Below the pieces are notes generated by a model that saw nothing but the letters and a program-made list of their open reading frames with translations, searched no databases and had not been told where the DNA came from. The position numbers were made by a program, and so were the translations under genes. A stretch of DNA of 10,625 nucleotides from Isotricha intestinalis (taxonomy: Eukaryota; Ciliophora; Litostomatea; Vestibuliferida; Isotrichidae), in the NCBI GenBank assembly GCA_023807065.1, contig JAJJLU010001074.1, positions 1 to 10,625 on the forward strand. The letters run 5' to 3'. Below are positions 1 through 8,024 of the stretch, in pieces. Position 1 is the stretch's first letter, and every line of letters starts with the position of its first letter.

Positions 1-2361
1 GAAGAAGAAGATTCTGATTTTCATAAAGCTTTAACTAAAGTTTTATCTAAAATGGCAAAAAATAAAAATGTTAATAATAATGAATTATTTGATTTATTAG
101 TTAGTGATAAAGAAGTAGTTGAAAGAGAATTAAAAAAATATCATTTTAATAAAAAAATTAATATTTCTGATAAAATCCAAAATTATATTGATAGAAAAAA
201 TAAAAATATAGATGAAATAAAACAAAAAAAAGAAGAAGAATTTAAACAAAAATATACATTTGCTCCTATGATAAATAAAAAAAATAATGTTAATAATAAA
301 AAAAGAAATTTAAACCAATTTTTAAAAGACCAAGAAGAATATCAACAAAAAATAAATGAAAAAATTATAAATATTAAAGATTCTCAAATTAAAAAAGAAG
401 AAGAAGAATTAAAATTAAAACCAAAAATTCAAATATCGTCTGAAAAAATGGCTTTTGAAAAATATAAAGGTCAAGAAGTTTTTCAAAGATTATATAATCA
501 ACCTCAGAAAAAAAATATTGAAAAAGAAGTTAAAAAAAATGAAAAAAATTATAAAACAATAAATAATAATATTAATGAAGAATATTTAAATAATTTATAT
601 CAAGATGGAAAATTAAGGGAAAAAAAAAATAAAGAAAAAGAAGATTTTGAAAATAAGAAAAGAAAAGAAGAAAGAAATTATAAAGCAGCATCAAATTCTA
701 ATAAATATCTTTTTAATAAATTTAAAAATTTATATAAAAATCAAATAGAAAAAATAATTTATGAATCAGATAAAAAAAAATTAGATTTTAATCAATTGAA
801 GGAACTTTTTATAAATTTAAATTTTATACCACAATCCCAATCAGAAAATGAAATAATAAATAATTTATTAAATGATATTTATGAAAATTTAAAAGATGAA
901 AAAGGTTTAATGAGTATAGATCATATATTTATATTTTGTTTATCAATTTTAAGTTTATTTGAATATTATATTTTATCAAATTACCAAATGAATAATACTT
1001 CAACAATTAAAACTGAAGAAAGTCAAAGAGAAATAACAAGTTCAATAAGTCAAAAAAATTTAAAATATAATAATAGTACAAATAAACTTTTACCAAAAAC
1101 TCATTCTGTTAAAACTGTAAGTTCTAATGATGATATTAGTTTAAAATTAGATATAATAAATAAAGATTTATCAAGTAGAATTGAAAATAATGTTAAATTT
1201 GGTGGTTTTGATTGTGATAATAATTTTATTATTACTAGTTATCATGCTAAATTAATTTCTAAATATTTTATTAGTTTTTATCAATATTATAATAATCCAA
1301 ATTTATATAAAGAAGAAACAAATAATTTAAATAGAAATAAAAAAAGAATTTCTTCCTCTAATAGTAAAAGAGATAGTAATACTTATATGAATAATAATAA
1401 AGTAAAAAATCAAGAAAGAAATACCCAAAATTTAATTCCAAATAATTTTGAAAACAAAAGAAAAAAATCAAATCCAAATTCAAAAAGATTAGAACAATTA
1501 TATTTAGATAGTGCAAAAAAAAGAAATAATCTCGAAAAAGAAAAAGAAAAATATTTAGAACAAAAAGAAAAAGAAGAAAAAAAAATATGTACATTTAAAC
1601 CAAAAATAAATTCAAATTCTCATTATAAGAATAATTTAAATCAAGGAGGAGAAAGTCAAGAATTAAGAATGGAAATGTTATATAAAAAAGGTACTGAATA
1701 TTTATTAAATAAAAAAGATAAAACAATAGATGAAATTGAAGTAGAAAAATATAAAAATGAATTAACCTTTAAACCTAATATTCATGAAGTTAATTATGAT
1801 ATATTTAAAAAAAATTTTGATATTGATGATTATGATATTGAAAAATTTAATAAAAGATTACAAAAAGGAAGAGAAGAAAAATTTTTAAGAGAAAGTGCTT
1901 TTGAAAGAGGAGAATTTATTATTCAAAATTCTAGAAATTTTTCAGAAAATAAAAAAATAAGAAAAGATTTTAGTAGTGATTTAAACAATAAAAATAAAAA
2001 AAGAAGTTTCATTGAAAATAAAACTCCAGGAAAAGAAAGAAGAAACCTTAATTATAGTAACAATAATATTAATAACATTAAAATTAGTAATAATAAAATA
2101 AACAAAAATAAACATGAAAATGAAAATCCTATTTTGCAAATTGATGTTAATTTAAAACATGGAATAAAAAAAAAAGTTTATGTTTATGAAGGTGATACTG
2201 CAGAAAATTTAGCTATAGAATTTTCTGAAGAAAACGGTTTAGATGATAAAATGAGAAAAAAATTACAAATTTTAATTCAACAAGAAATTGATAAATTACT
2301 TACTAAAATTGAAGAAGAATCACAATCTACTTTTAAATCTACTAATAAATTGGATAATTAA
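1..2361 (+). CDS. Coiled-coil TFxPxI-motif protein, cytoskeletal/ciliary type (5' partial)
   Basis: The frame is open from base 1. The first ATG is at 52, but the 17 codons before it (EEEDSDFHKALTKVLSK) read like ordinary coding sequence, so the true start is probably outside the window. Residues below count from the ATG at 52. The protein is Lys/Glu/Asn-rich with long charged helices, likely coiled coil (about 90-215 and 470-512). It carries spaced motifs of the type T-F-x-P-x-I: YTFAPMI (68-74), LKLKPKI (120-126), CTFKPKI (513-519) and LTFKPNI (571-577). Residues about 218-310 form a helical EF-hand-like region without a clear calcium loop. A low-complexity Ser/Asn linker follows. The C-terminus (about 693-756) contains VYVYEGDTAENLA and then an L-x4-L-x3-I helix, a compact, possibly ubiquitin-like segment that I recall from many ciliate proteins. 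A structural role in cilia or cortex is inferred from this layout. It has no transmembrane segment and ends on TAA. Confidence 0.85.
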   Translation, partial: EEEDSDFHKALTKVLSKMAKNKNVNNNELFDLLVSDKEVVERELKKYHFNKKINISDKIQNYIDRKNKNIDEIKQKKEEEFKQKYTFAPMINKKNNVNNKKRNLNQFLKDQEEYQQKINEKIINIKDSQIKKEEEELKLKPKIQISSEKMAFEKYKGQEVFQRLYNQPQKKNIEKEVKKNEKNYKTINNNINEEYLNNLYQDGKLREKKNKEKEDFENKKRKEERNYKAASNSNKYLFNKFKNLYKNQIEKIIYESDKKKLDFNQLKELFINLNFIPQSQSENEIINNLLNDIYENLKDEKGLMSIDHIFIFCLSILSLFEYYILSNYQMNNTSTIKTEESQREITSSISQKNLKYNNSTNKLLPKTHSVKTVSSNDDISLKLDIINKDLSSRIENNVKFGGFDCDNNFIITSYHAKLISKYFISFYQYYNNPNLYKEETNNLNRNKKRISSSNSKRDSNTYMNNNKVKNQERNTQNLIPNNFENKRKKSNPNSKRLEQLYLDSAKKRNNLEKEKEKYLEQKEKEEKKICTFKPKINSNSHYKNNLNQGGESQELRMEMLYKKGTEYLLNKKDKTIDEIEVEKYKNELTFKPNIHEVNYDIFKKNFDIDDYDIEKFNKRLQKGREEKFLRESAFERGEFIIQNSRNFSENKKIRKDFSSDLNNKNKKRSFIENKTPGKERRNLNYSNNNINNIKISNNKINKNKHENENPILQIDVNLKHGIKKKVYVYEGDTAENLAIEFSEENGLDDKMRKKLQILIQQEIDKLLTKIEEESQSTFKSTNKLDN

Positions 2362-2486
2362 AAATAAATAATATATTAAATAAATTTATTTTTTATATAT
2401 CTATGATATCTTTAAACAATTTATTTTTTTCAAAAATAAAATTATTATTCATTATTTGAATAATATATGAAATAAAAATAATTAAA
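2362..2486. other. Short AT-rich intergenic gap between genes 1 and 2
   Basis: These 125 bases must hold the 3' end of the upstream gene and the promoter and leader of the acyltransferase gene. An AATAAA at 2363-2368 overlaps the region just after the stop, but such strings are expected by chance at this base composition. A two-codon upstream ORF (ATG AAA TAA, 2467-2475) lies 11 bases before the main ATG. The main start has an A-rich context (ATTAAAATG), as elsewhere in the window. I see no other distinct motif. Confidence 0.4.
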
Positions 2487-4742
2487 ATGTCAATTTTCAA
2501 AAAACTCTCTTTTTTTATTATATTTCCAATTATAATAAAATCTTCATATTTCAATGATATAAATTTATTAAATCCTCAAATTTCAAATTCTTTATTTCAA
2601 AAACAATCAAAAAATAGTATGAAAGATTTAATTCAAATGTTATATTCTTTTATAAAAAATCATACAAATATAGAAATACAAGATCCAGATATTTTTGATT
2701 GTACAAATACTTTAACTGATTCTTTAGATTTTCGTTTGCTGTATGTTTTTAGTGGAAAAGGGGTTAGTGAACCTGGATTAGAAAGTGATTGTATTCAATA
2801 CAATTTTTCTTATTATTTTATCACATATATTTATAAAGAATTTAGTCTTCAAACTTTCATTGATGATTTTGATGTTTATCAATTTATTAATCAAACTTCT
2901 TTTTATACTGGAATTTGTATTCCTAAATATTGTAATAATATAATAAAAAAATTGCTTAATAAAACTTCAAATGAGAAATTTTTTGATTATTTATTTACAG
3001 ATTGGAGAATCGAAAAATTAGATTATTTTTTACAAGAAAATAGTACAAATATATTTATAAATAAAGATAATACTTTTGATTTTCAATCTAATTATGAATA
3101 TTTTTATGGAATTATATTTTGTATATTACTTATTTTAATTTTCCAAATTTTATTTTATATTTTATTTATTTGTTGTTATTCACTTTCTAAAACAGAAAAA
3201 AATAAAATTTCAAATGAATCAGAATATGAAGATATTGATGAAATGGAAAATTCTGTTTTTACTAATAATACCCCTTTAATTGGAAAAAAAGAAGAAGAAA
3301 AAAAGTCGTGTGAATTATTTTTATATTATTTCAACATTGTTTCTACTTTTAAAACGTTATTAAAAAAGAAAAATAAAATTTATGATGAAACTAATTTAGA
3401 ATTTATTTCCTTTTTAAAAGTTTGTGTTATGATTTTATTAACTTTTATTCAAAATATGCTAATTTTAATTAAAATACCAGCAAGAGATTTTTTTAATGAA
3501 AAATTTTATAAAGATAAATTATTCTTTTTTATTAAATTTTCTTCTTTTTCTTTAGATTTTTATATTTCTTTAGAAGGATTTGTTATGGTGTTTAAATTAC
3601 TTTCATATATTAAAAAAAATGTTTATAATAAAAATAAAAGTACTGTCGATTTTTCAATATATTTTAATTTCTTTTGTTATTCTTTGTATAAAATTTTTCC
3701 TTTTATAATTTTATTCTTCCTTTTTACATATTTTGACAGAAATTTAATTTATTATTTCAGTTCTGGTTCATTAGTAAATCATTACATAGTAAATGTATTT
3801 AATCAAAATTATTTTAATAAAATTTTTCACATTTTTATTCCTGGAATTACACTTTATCTTCCCTATAAGGATAATAAATATATCGATTCTTTTTATTCAT
3901 ATTATACTTATCCATTATTATATTTAAATGAATTTTATATTTTTTGTATTTCTTTAATTTTAATTTTCATTGGATTTAAACTAAAAAGTAAAATATATGA
4001 TATAATAATATTTATTGGAATTTGTATTAATGTAACATTAACAATATTAATAAATGAGAATAAAGAAAATGAATATTATAATTTTGAGAAAATAATTAAT
4101 GGAATGTATAATATAAAATATCCTCATTTAATGTTAAATAATTATTTTATTGGAATTTTTACTGGAGTTATATGTTTTTCTTTTAAAGACTTTATTTCTA
4201 GTAATTCCGTTATTCAAACTGAAAATCAATATATACCTTTTCAATTTTTATTTGAGATTTTTAGATGTTTTGGATTGATATCTGATAAAATGAAAAAAAT
4301 GTTGATTGTATTTACAATTATACTTCAAATATTATTCTCTTCATTTTTATATTTTTTAATTTTAAATTATGATTCATTATTAATTAGATTTGATTTATTT
4401 GAAAAAATTATCTATTATTATGATAAACCTATACAAGTTATGTTATTTAATTTTATTATTATTTGTGTTTATGCAATTGATTATGATATGTCCAAAGGAA
4501 ATAATATATTTAATTTTTTTATTTTTTTTTCAAGAAATGATTTTTCTTTTGTTTATTCAATAAGTCAATTTATTTATGCTTTATATTGTATGTATTTTTT
4601 CCAATTAAAATTAAGTTACCAAAATTTATGTTTTATTTCATTAGGTTTATTCATGAATATTTTACTCTTTAATATTATTCTTACTATAACAATAGTTTTT
4701 CCTTTTAAATTAATATTCAAAAAATTATTAAAATCAAAATAA
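2487..4742 (+). CDS. NRF-like / acyltransferase-3 family multi-pass membrane protein
   Basis: The 751-residue protein has a probable signal peptide (hydrophobic 8-19) followed by a cysteine-bearing luminal or extracellular domain. That domain shows C72, G-V-S-E-P-G-L-E-S-D-C102 and C144-I-P-K-Y-C149, the layout of the N-terminal domain of nose-resistant-to-fluoxetine (NRF-6) type proteins. A membrane helix (about 205-230) and an acidic cytoplasmic linker (240-275) follow. The rest (about 305-745) is a polytopic acyltransferase-3-like domain. Its landmarks are L-D-F-Y-I-S-L-E-G-F-V (356-366), a helix with YKIFPFIILF (401-410), YLNEFYIF (479-486) and PHLMLNNYFIGIFTG (546-560). Family members are thought to move acyl groups onto lipids or glycans across membranes. 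Here the first domain helix (about 307-327) lacks the usual G-H pair, so activity is uncertain. The ATG at 2487 is chosen because it gives the signal peptide and has the local A-rich start context. It ends on TAA. Confidence 0.87.
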   Translation: MSIFKKLSFFIIFPIIIKSSYFNDINLLNPQISNSLFQKQSKNSMKDLIQMLYSFIKNHTNIEIQDPDIFDCTNTLTDSLDFRLLYVFSGKGVSEPGLESDCIQYNFSYYFITYIYKEFSLQTFIDDFDVYQFINQTSFYTGICIPKYCNNIIKKLLNKTSNEKFFDYLFTDWRIEKLDYFLQENSTNIFINKDNTFDFQSNYEYFYGIIFCILLILIFQILFYILFICCYSLSKTEKNKISNESEYEDIDEMENSVFTNNTPLIGKKEEEKKSCELFLYYFNIVSTFKTLLKKKNKIYDETNLEFISFLKVCVMILLTFIQNMLILIKIPARDFFNEKFYKDKLFFFIKFSSFSLDFYISLEGFVMVFKLLSYIKKNVYNKNKSTVDFSIYFNFFCYSLYKIFPFIILFFLFTYFDRNLIYYFSSGSLVNHYIVNVFNQNYFNKIFHIFIPGITLYLPYKDNKYIDSFYSYYTYPLLYLNEFYIFCISLILIFIGFKLKSKIYDIIIFIGICINVTLTILINENKENEYYNFEKIINGMYNIKYPHLMLNNYFIGIFTGVICFSFKDFISSNSVIQTENQYIPFQFLFEIFRCFGLISDKMKKMLIVFTIILQILFSSFLYFLILNYDSLLIRFDLFEKIIYYYDKPIQVMLFNFIIICVYAIDYDMSKGNNIFNFFIFFSRNDFSFVYSISQFIYALYCMYFFQLKLSYQNLCFISLGLFMNILLFNIILTITIVFPFKLIFKKLLKSK

Positions 4743-4815
4743 ATAAATTATATAAGTTAATTAGTTTTTTTAAAAATATTTTAATTATTGTTTTTCTTTA
4801 ATTTAATATTTAAAA
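4743..4815. other. 73-base intergenic gap between genes 2 and 3
   Basis: Only 73 bases separate two co-directional genes, so termination or polyadenylation of gene 2 and promoter function for gene 3 must share this stretch. It is almost pure A/T and contains no upstream ATG. The sequence before the start is TTTAAAAATG, again A-rich immediately before the ATG. No recognisable promoter element can be claimed at this composition. Confidence 0.4.
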
Positions 4816-7443
4816 ATGTCTTTAGAAGAAATATTACATAAATTTTCAATTAATAATAATTATGATTTATCAAAAGAAGAAATTAATTATTTATTATCTT
4901 ATATAACTAAAGAACAAAATTTATCATCTACACTTTGTAAATGTTTAGATTGTCTTCAAATATATTTAACTAATAATCAAAATAAACTAAATGAGTTGGA
5001 GGGAATATTAGCTAATAAATTTAATGAAATTCTAAATACTAATATTTTGAATATTAGAGATTTCACTATGAATTGGTTAATTGGTACATTTTTTAAAGGA
5101 AATAATAATTCAGATTTTTTTATTAAATTATATTTTAATAATCTTCAAAAAGATTCATTTGTAATTGATAAAAAATTATATAATAATTTAAAAGATAGTA
5201 TTTATTATAAATTTCAAAAATTAGATGAGAATAATTTTGGGAAATTAAATTATTTTTACAAATCAATTGATAAAAAATATTTAACAGATCCAAAATTAAA
5301 AATTGTTTTAAAACAAATACATGATATTTATGATTATAATTTTATAGAATATATCTTAGTTATAATGAATAATAGAATTAAAATGAATAATAATAAATTT
5401 GATATTGATAAAGAAAGACTTACATTTAAAATTTATTTCATACATTTTTTTGATGTTGAAAAAAATATAAATCAACTCTTATCTACAATAAATTATATAT
5501 TTTATGATAATGAAAACATAAATGATAGAAAAGTATTTTTGTTTTCATTATTAATTTTATTCACAGCAATAAGCCAAAAACAATTTAATAATTTTTTAAT
5601 ATATTTTTCAAAATATCCAAATGACTTATTATCAATGTTATCAAATAATAATATTTCTATAATAAAAGAAAATATTTCTCATCTTTATCGTTTTTTAAAT
5701 ACTTCAAAATCATATTTATATTGTTTTGAATCAGTAATAAATGATTTTGTTTCATGTGAAGATGAACCAATTTTTAATAATGTAAAATATAATGTTAATA
5801 AATTTGAATTAATCACAAATTTAACAAATTTATTTGAAATCTTATGTAAAATTAAAAAAAATGTTTTCCAAATTTATAGTGATCTTCAATTACTTTTAAC
5901 TAAATATTTTATTCCTTATAAAGATGAGAAAATTAAAAATGAAATAAATAAAATATTCTTTGAATCAAAAGAACATTCTGAATTTGTAAAACAATTAAAT
6001 GAATATGAAAAAAATTATCCTGAAGTTAATACATTTATGAAACAATATATTGAAAACATTGACAAAAACTCTCAAATTTATCAAAATTGGAATTTTATGA
6101 TTTTAAAAAATTTTTCTCTTTTTGATTCTTATAAAATTATTAAATATTCTTTTACAAAAGATTTCCAAAATATTAATAATGTTTATGTTTTTTTACAATA
6201 TTTTAGTGAAGTTAATAAATTTTATCCTTTATTATTTAAGCAAATTTTATTTTCTTTAATTAAAGATGAAGAAATAAATCAATATAAAAATCAAGAAATT
6301 TACAATTTATTAAAAAATCTGAAATATATTTTATTTTATGAAATAAAAACAAATAATAATAATCATCAAAACAACATTTTTGATTCTCTTTCATATAAAA
6401 AAGATATTTTAATATTTTTTAAAATGAATTTTAAATTATTATCAAGTTTTTTCTTTGGATTTGATATTGGAAATGAAACAAATGGATTGAATATAGAAGA
6501 AAAATATCAAATATTTATGTTTGGAAAAGAAGAAAAAAAAAGTATAAAAATTCAAAAAAATAATAACAATGAAGATAAATTAAGTTATAAAATAAAATTA
6601 AAAATATTAAAAATTTATAGTATACTTATATTTTACTTTGAAGAAAATGAAAGATTATCAGAAGATTTAATTCAATTCTTATTAAATTTAATAGATTATA
6701 TTACAACAGAAGAATCAACTTTTTTAATTAAAGAAATAAAAGAAGTTTTAAATATATTAATAGATATTTATGTAAAAAAAATAGAAACTCATTCAAAAAA
6801 TCAAGCAATTCAAAATTTATTTGATAATTTAATAAGATATTTAATAGAAAAAATTTTAGAAGAAGATATATATGCAAATAAATATTTTTCAATATTAATG
6901 GGAGTATATAAAAATCTTTATATAAAAAATCCTGCATATATTAAAAATATTCAATTAAGAATAATTTATAGTTTTAAACAAATGATATATAAAAATGTTG
7001 ATTCCCAAAATTTTAGGAATCCTTTAGTAATAAAGTCAATGTATGGATTAAATGATATTGATTCCTCTATTATTAATAAAAAATATATTATTGAATTACT
7101 TTCTATTTTATCTCCAAGTGATCATATTCATTTTAAAGGATTTTATATTAGATTTATTAGTATTTCAGATAATAAATTAAAATTTAATTCTGAAAATATT
7201 GCTAAACTTATTGATTTATTTATTAAAATTGATTGGTTGCCTAAATATGTTGTTGATTTAAAAAAAATTATTAATGATGAAAATGTTAATTATTTAAATA
7301 AACAGAAAATTCTTGGTTTATTAATTGAATATATTAATTTTATAGATAATACCTTTAGTCAAAAAGAAAAAGATGATTATTTAAATATTCTAAAAAGAAA
7401 ATATAAATATATTATATATGAAAATATAAACTCAATATCATAA
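4816..7443 (+). CDS. Large all-helical protein, HEAT/ARM-like, unrecognised
   Basis: I do not recognise a family for this 875-residue protein. It is predicted soluble: there is no signal peptide, and the hydrophobic stretches are broken by Lys, Gln, Asn and Asp as in amphipathic helices. The whole length reads as short amphipathic helices of about 15-25 residues joined by Asn/Lys-rich turns, which suggests a HEAT/armadillo-type alpha-solenoid used as a scaffold or adaptor. Near the N-terminus, CKCLDCLQIYL (42-52) followed by LNIRDFTMNWLIGTFF (about 78-93) resembles a helical repeat pair. Asn-rich linkers sit near 511-520 and 574-590. The best conserved-looking part is C-terminal, from SPSDHIHFKGFYIRF (about 766) through IDWLPKYVVDLKKI (about 805-818). 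The ATG at 4816 has the local AAAAATG context and no earlier in-frame start is evident. It ends on TAA. Alternatives include a transport receptor-like or transcription-complex scaffold, but nothing here decides. Confidence 0.85.
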   Translation: MSLEEILHKFSINNNYDLSKEEINYLLSYITKEQNLSSTLCKCLDCLQIYLTNNQNKLNELEGILANKFNEILNTNILNIRDFTMNWLIGTFFKGNNNSDFFIKLYFNNLQKDSFVIDKKLYNNLKDSIYYKFQKLDENNFGKLNYFYKSIDKKYLTDPKLKIVLKQIHDIYDYNFIEYILVIMNNRIKMNNNKFDIDKERLTFKIYFIHFFDVEKNINQLLSTINYIFYDNENINDRKVFLFSLLILFTAISQKQFNNFLIYFSKYPNDLLSMLSNNNISIIKENISHLYRFLNTSKSYLYCFESVINDFVSCEDEPIFNNVKYNVNKFELITNLTNLFEILCKIKKNVFQIYSDLQLLLTKYFIPYKDEKIKNEINKIFFESKEHSEFVKQLNEYEKNYPEVNTFMKQYIENIDKNSQIYQNWNFMILKNFSLFDSYKIIKYSFTKDFQNINNVYVFLQYFSEVNKFYPLLFKQILFSLIKDEEINQYKNQEIYNLLKNLKYILFYEIKTNNNNHQNNIFDSLSYKKDILIFFKMNFKLLSSFFFGFDIGNETNGLNIEEKYQIFMFGKEEKKSIKIQKNNNNEDKLSYKIKLKILKIYSILIFYFEENERLSEDLIQFLLNLIDYITTEESTFLIKEIKEVLNILIDIYVKKIETHSKNQAIQNLFDNLIRYLIEKILEEDIYANKYFSILMGVYKNLYIKNPAYIKNIQLRIIYSFKQMIYKNVDSQNFRNPLVIKSMYGLNDIDSSIINKKYIIELLSILSPSDHIHFKGFYIRFISISDNKLKFNSENIAKLIDLFIKIDWLPKYVVDLKKIINDENVNYLNKQKILGLLIEYINFIDNTFSQKEKDDYLNILKRKYKYIIYENINSIS

Positions 7444-7517
7444 ATTTATAATTTTATATTAATTATTTTTATTTTATTTTTTAAAAATTCACGGAAAAAA
7501 AAAATAATTGTTTACAA

Positions 7518-7549
7518 TGTATTTTTTAATAATATTATTTAAAAACATA
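7518..7549. repeat. Imperfect AT palindrome (32 bases)
   Basis: The centre AATAATATTATT (7528-7539) is a perfect 12-base palindrome. Outside it the arms continue: 7522-7526 (T run) pairs with 7541-7545 (A run), and 7518-7520 pairs with 7547-7549, allowing one G-T wobble. There are mismatches at 7527/7540 and 7521/7546. It could extrude as a cruciform or fold as RNA, but long AT palindromes arise easily by chance in such sequence. Confidence 0.45.
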
Positions 7550-7571
7550 AAATAATCATTGTTTTCTAATT

Positions 7572-7591
7572 GAAACAACTGTTTTTGTTTC
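7572..7591. repeat. Perfect 7-bp hairpin, GAAACAA/TTGTTTC
   Basis: GAAACAA (7572-7578) is exactly complementary to TTGTTTC (7585-7591) around a six-base loop, CTGTTT. With two G-C pairs it is among the more GC-containing stems in the gap. The function is unknown. It could be part of a noncoding RNA or of the 3' region of gene 3. Confidence 0.4.
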
Positions 7592-7621
7592 TTCTAAAAA
7601 TAATCATATTTTTAAATATTT

Positions 7622-7653
7622 TAAGAATAGAATTATACATTCTTATTGTATAA
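7622..7653. repeat. Two competing hairpins
   Basis: TAAGAAT (7622-7628) pairs with ATTCTTA (7639-7645) over a ten-base loop. Overlapping it, TTATAC (7633-7638) pairs with GTATAA (7648-7653) over a nine-base loop. The two stems cannot form together. This looks like an alternative fold but may be chance at this base composition. Confidence 0.35.
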
Positions 7654-7991
7654 GGTATATCTCTTTGTTAGATTAAAGAATATTTTTTTTTCCAAATAAT
7701 GAATAATAATACAATAAAAAGCTAAAATAAATGTTTATCTAATTTAAGATAATGATTCATATTTATACTTTAATATTATATTTAACTAAAAATAGTAAGA
7801 TAATAGATGAATAATTTAGATAGAATTAAAGTAGTAAGTATATATAAGAAAAATTTTAAAAGAATCAAACATTACATTTAAAAATCTTTTTTATATATAA
7901 AATTTTAGAAAAAAATAAAAAACTATTATTTAATTAAAAAATGACCTCTATAAATCGTAATTAAAATAATATATAGCTTTCAAGTATAAAA

Positions 7992-8015
7992 ATGAAAAAA
8001 GTTAAAAAAATATAA
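7992..8015 (+). promoter_or_regulatory. Seven-codon upstream ORF before gene 4
   Basis: ATG at 7992 opens MKKVKKI and stops at TAA 8013-8015, nine bases before the gene 4 ATG at 8025. It is preceded by AAAA, the same context as the main starts of genes 2 and 3, so scanning ribosomes could use it. It would matter only if the transcript starts upstream of 7992, which cannot be judged here. Confidence 0.3.
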
Positions 8016-8024
8016 TAAAATTGA

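Larger units (their letters stand above)
7444..8024. other. 581-base gene-free intergenic region with small inverted repeats
   Basis: No reading frame of useful length exists on either strand. The left half (about 7485-7665) is slightly less A/T-pure and holds three inverted repeats, listed separately. I looked for tRNA boxes (a GGTTCGAATC-like B box), conserved snRNA motifs and box C/D snoRNA motifs and saw none convincing. The right half, next to gene 4, presumably contains that gene's promoter and leader, including a seven-codon upstream ORF at 7992-8015. A small noncoding RNA gene remains possible but unproven. Confidence 0.5.

Noticed and set aside
1358..1594. 78-codon minus-strand frame inside gene 1
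   Set aside because: It is Phe/Leu/Tyr-only, the antisense of Lys/Asn/Glu-rich codons, and is fully covered by a much longer coherent gene.
2362..2400. AATAAA polyadenylation signals after stop codons
   Set aside because: AATAAA occurs constantly by chance at this base composition, so no individual site can be supported.
6728..6937. 69-codon minus-strand hydrophobic frame inside gene 3
   Set aside because: It is an antisense shadow of AAA/GAA/TTA-rich coding sequence and has no independent features.
7444..8024. tRNA, 5S or spliceosomal snRNA gene in the gap
   Set aside because: No B box, no acceptor-stem pairing and no conserved snRNA motif; the sequence is too AT-rich for a tRNA.
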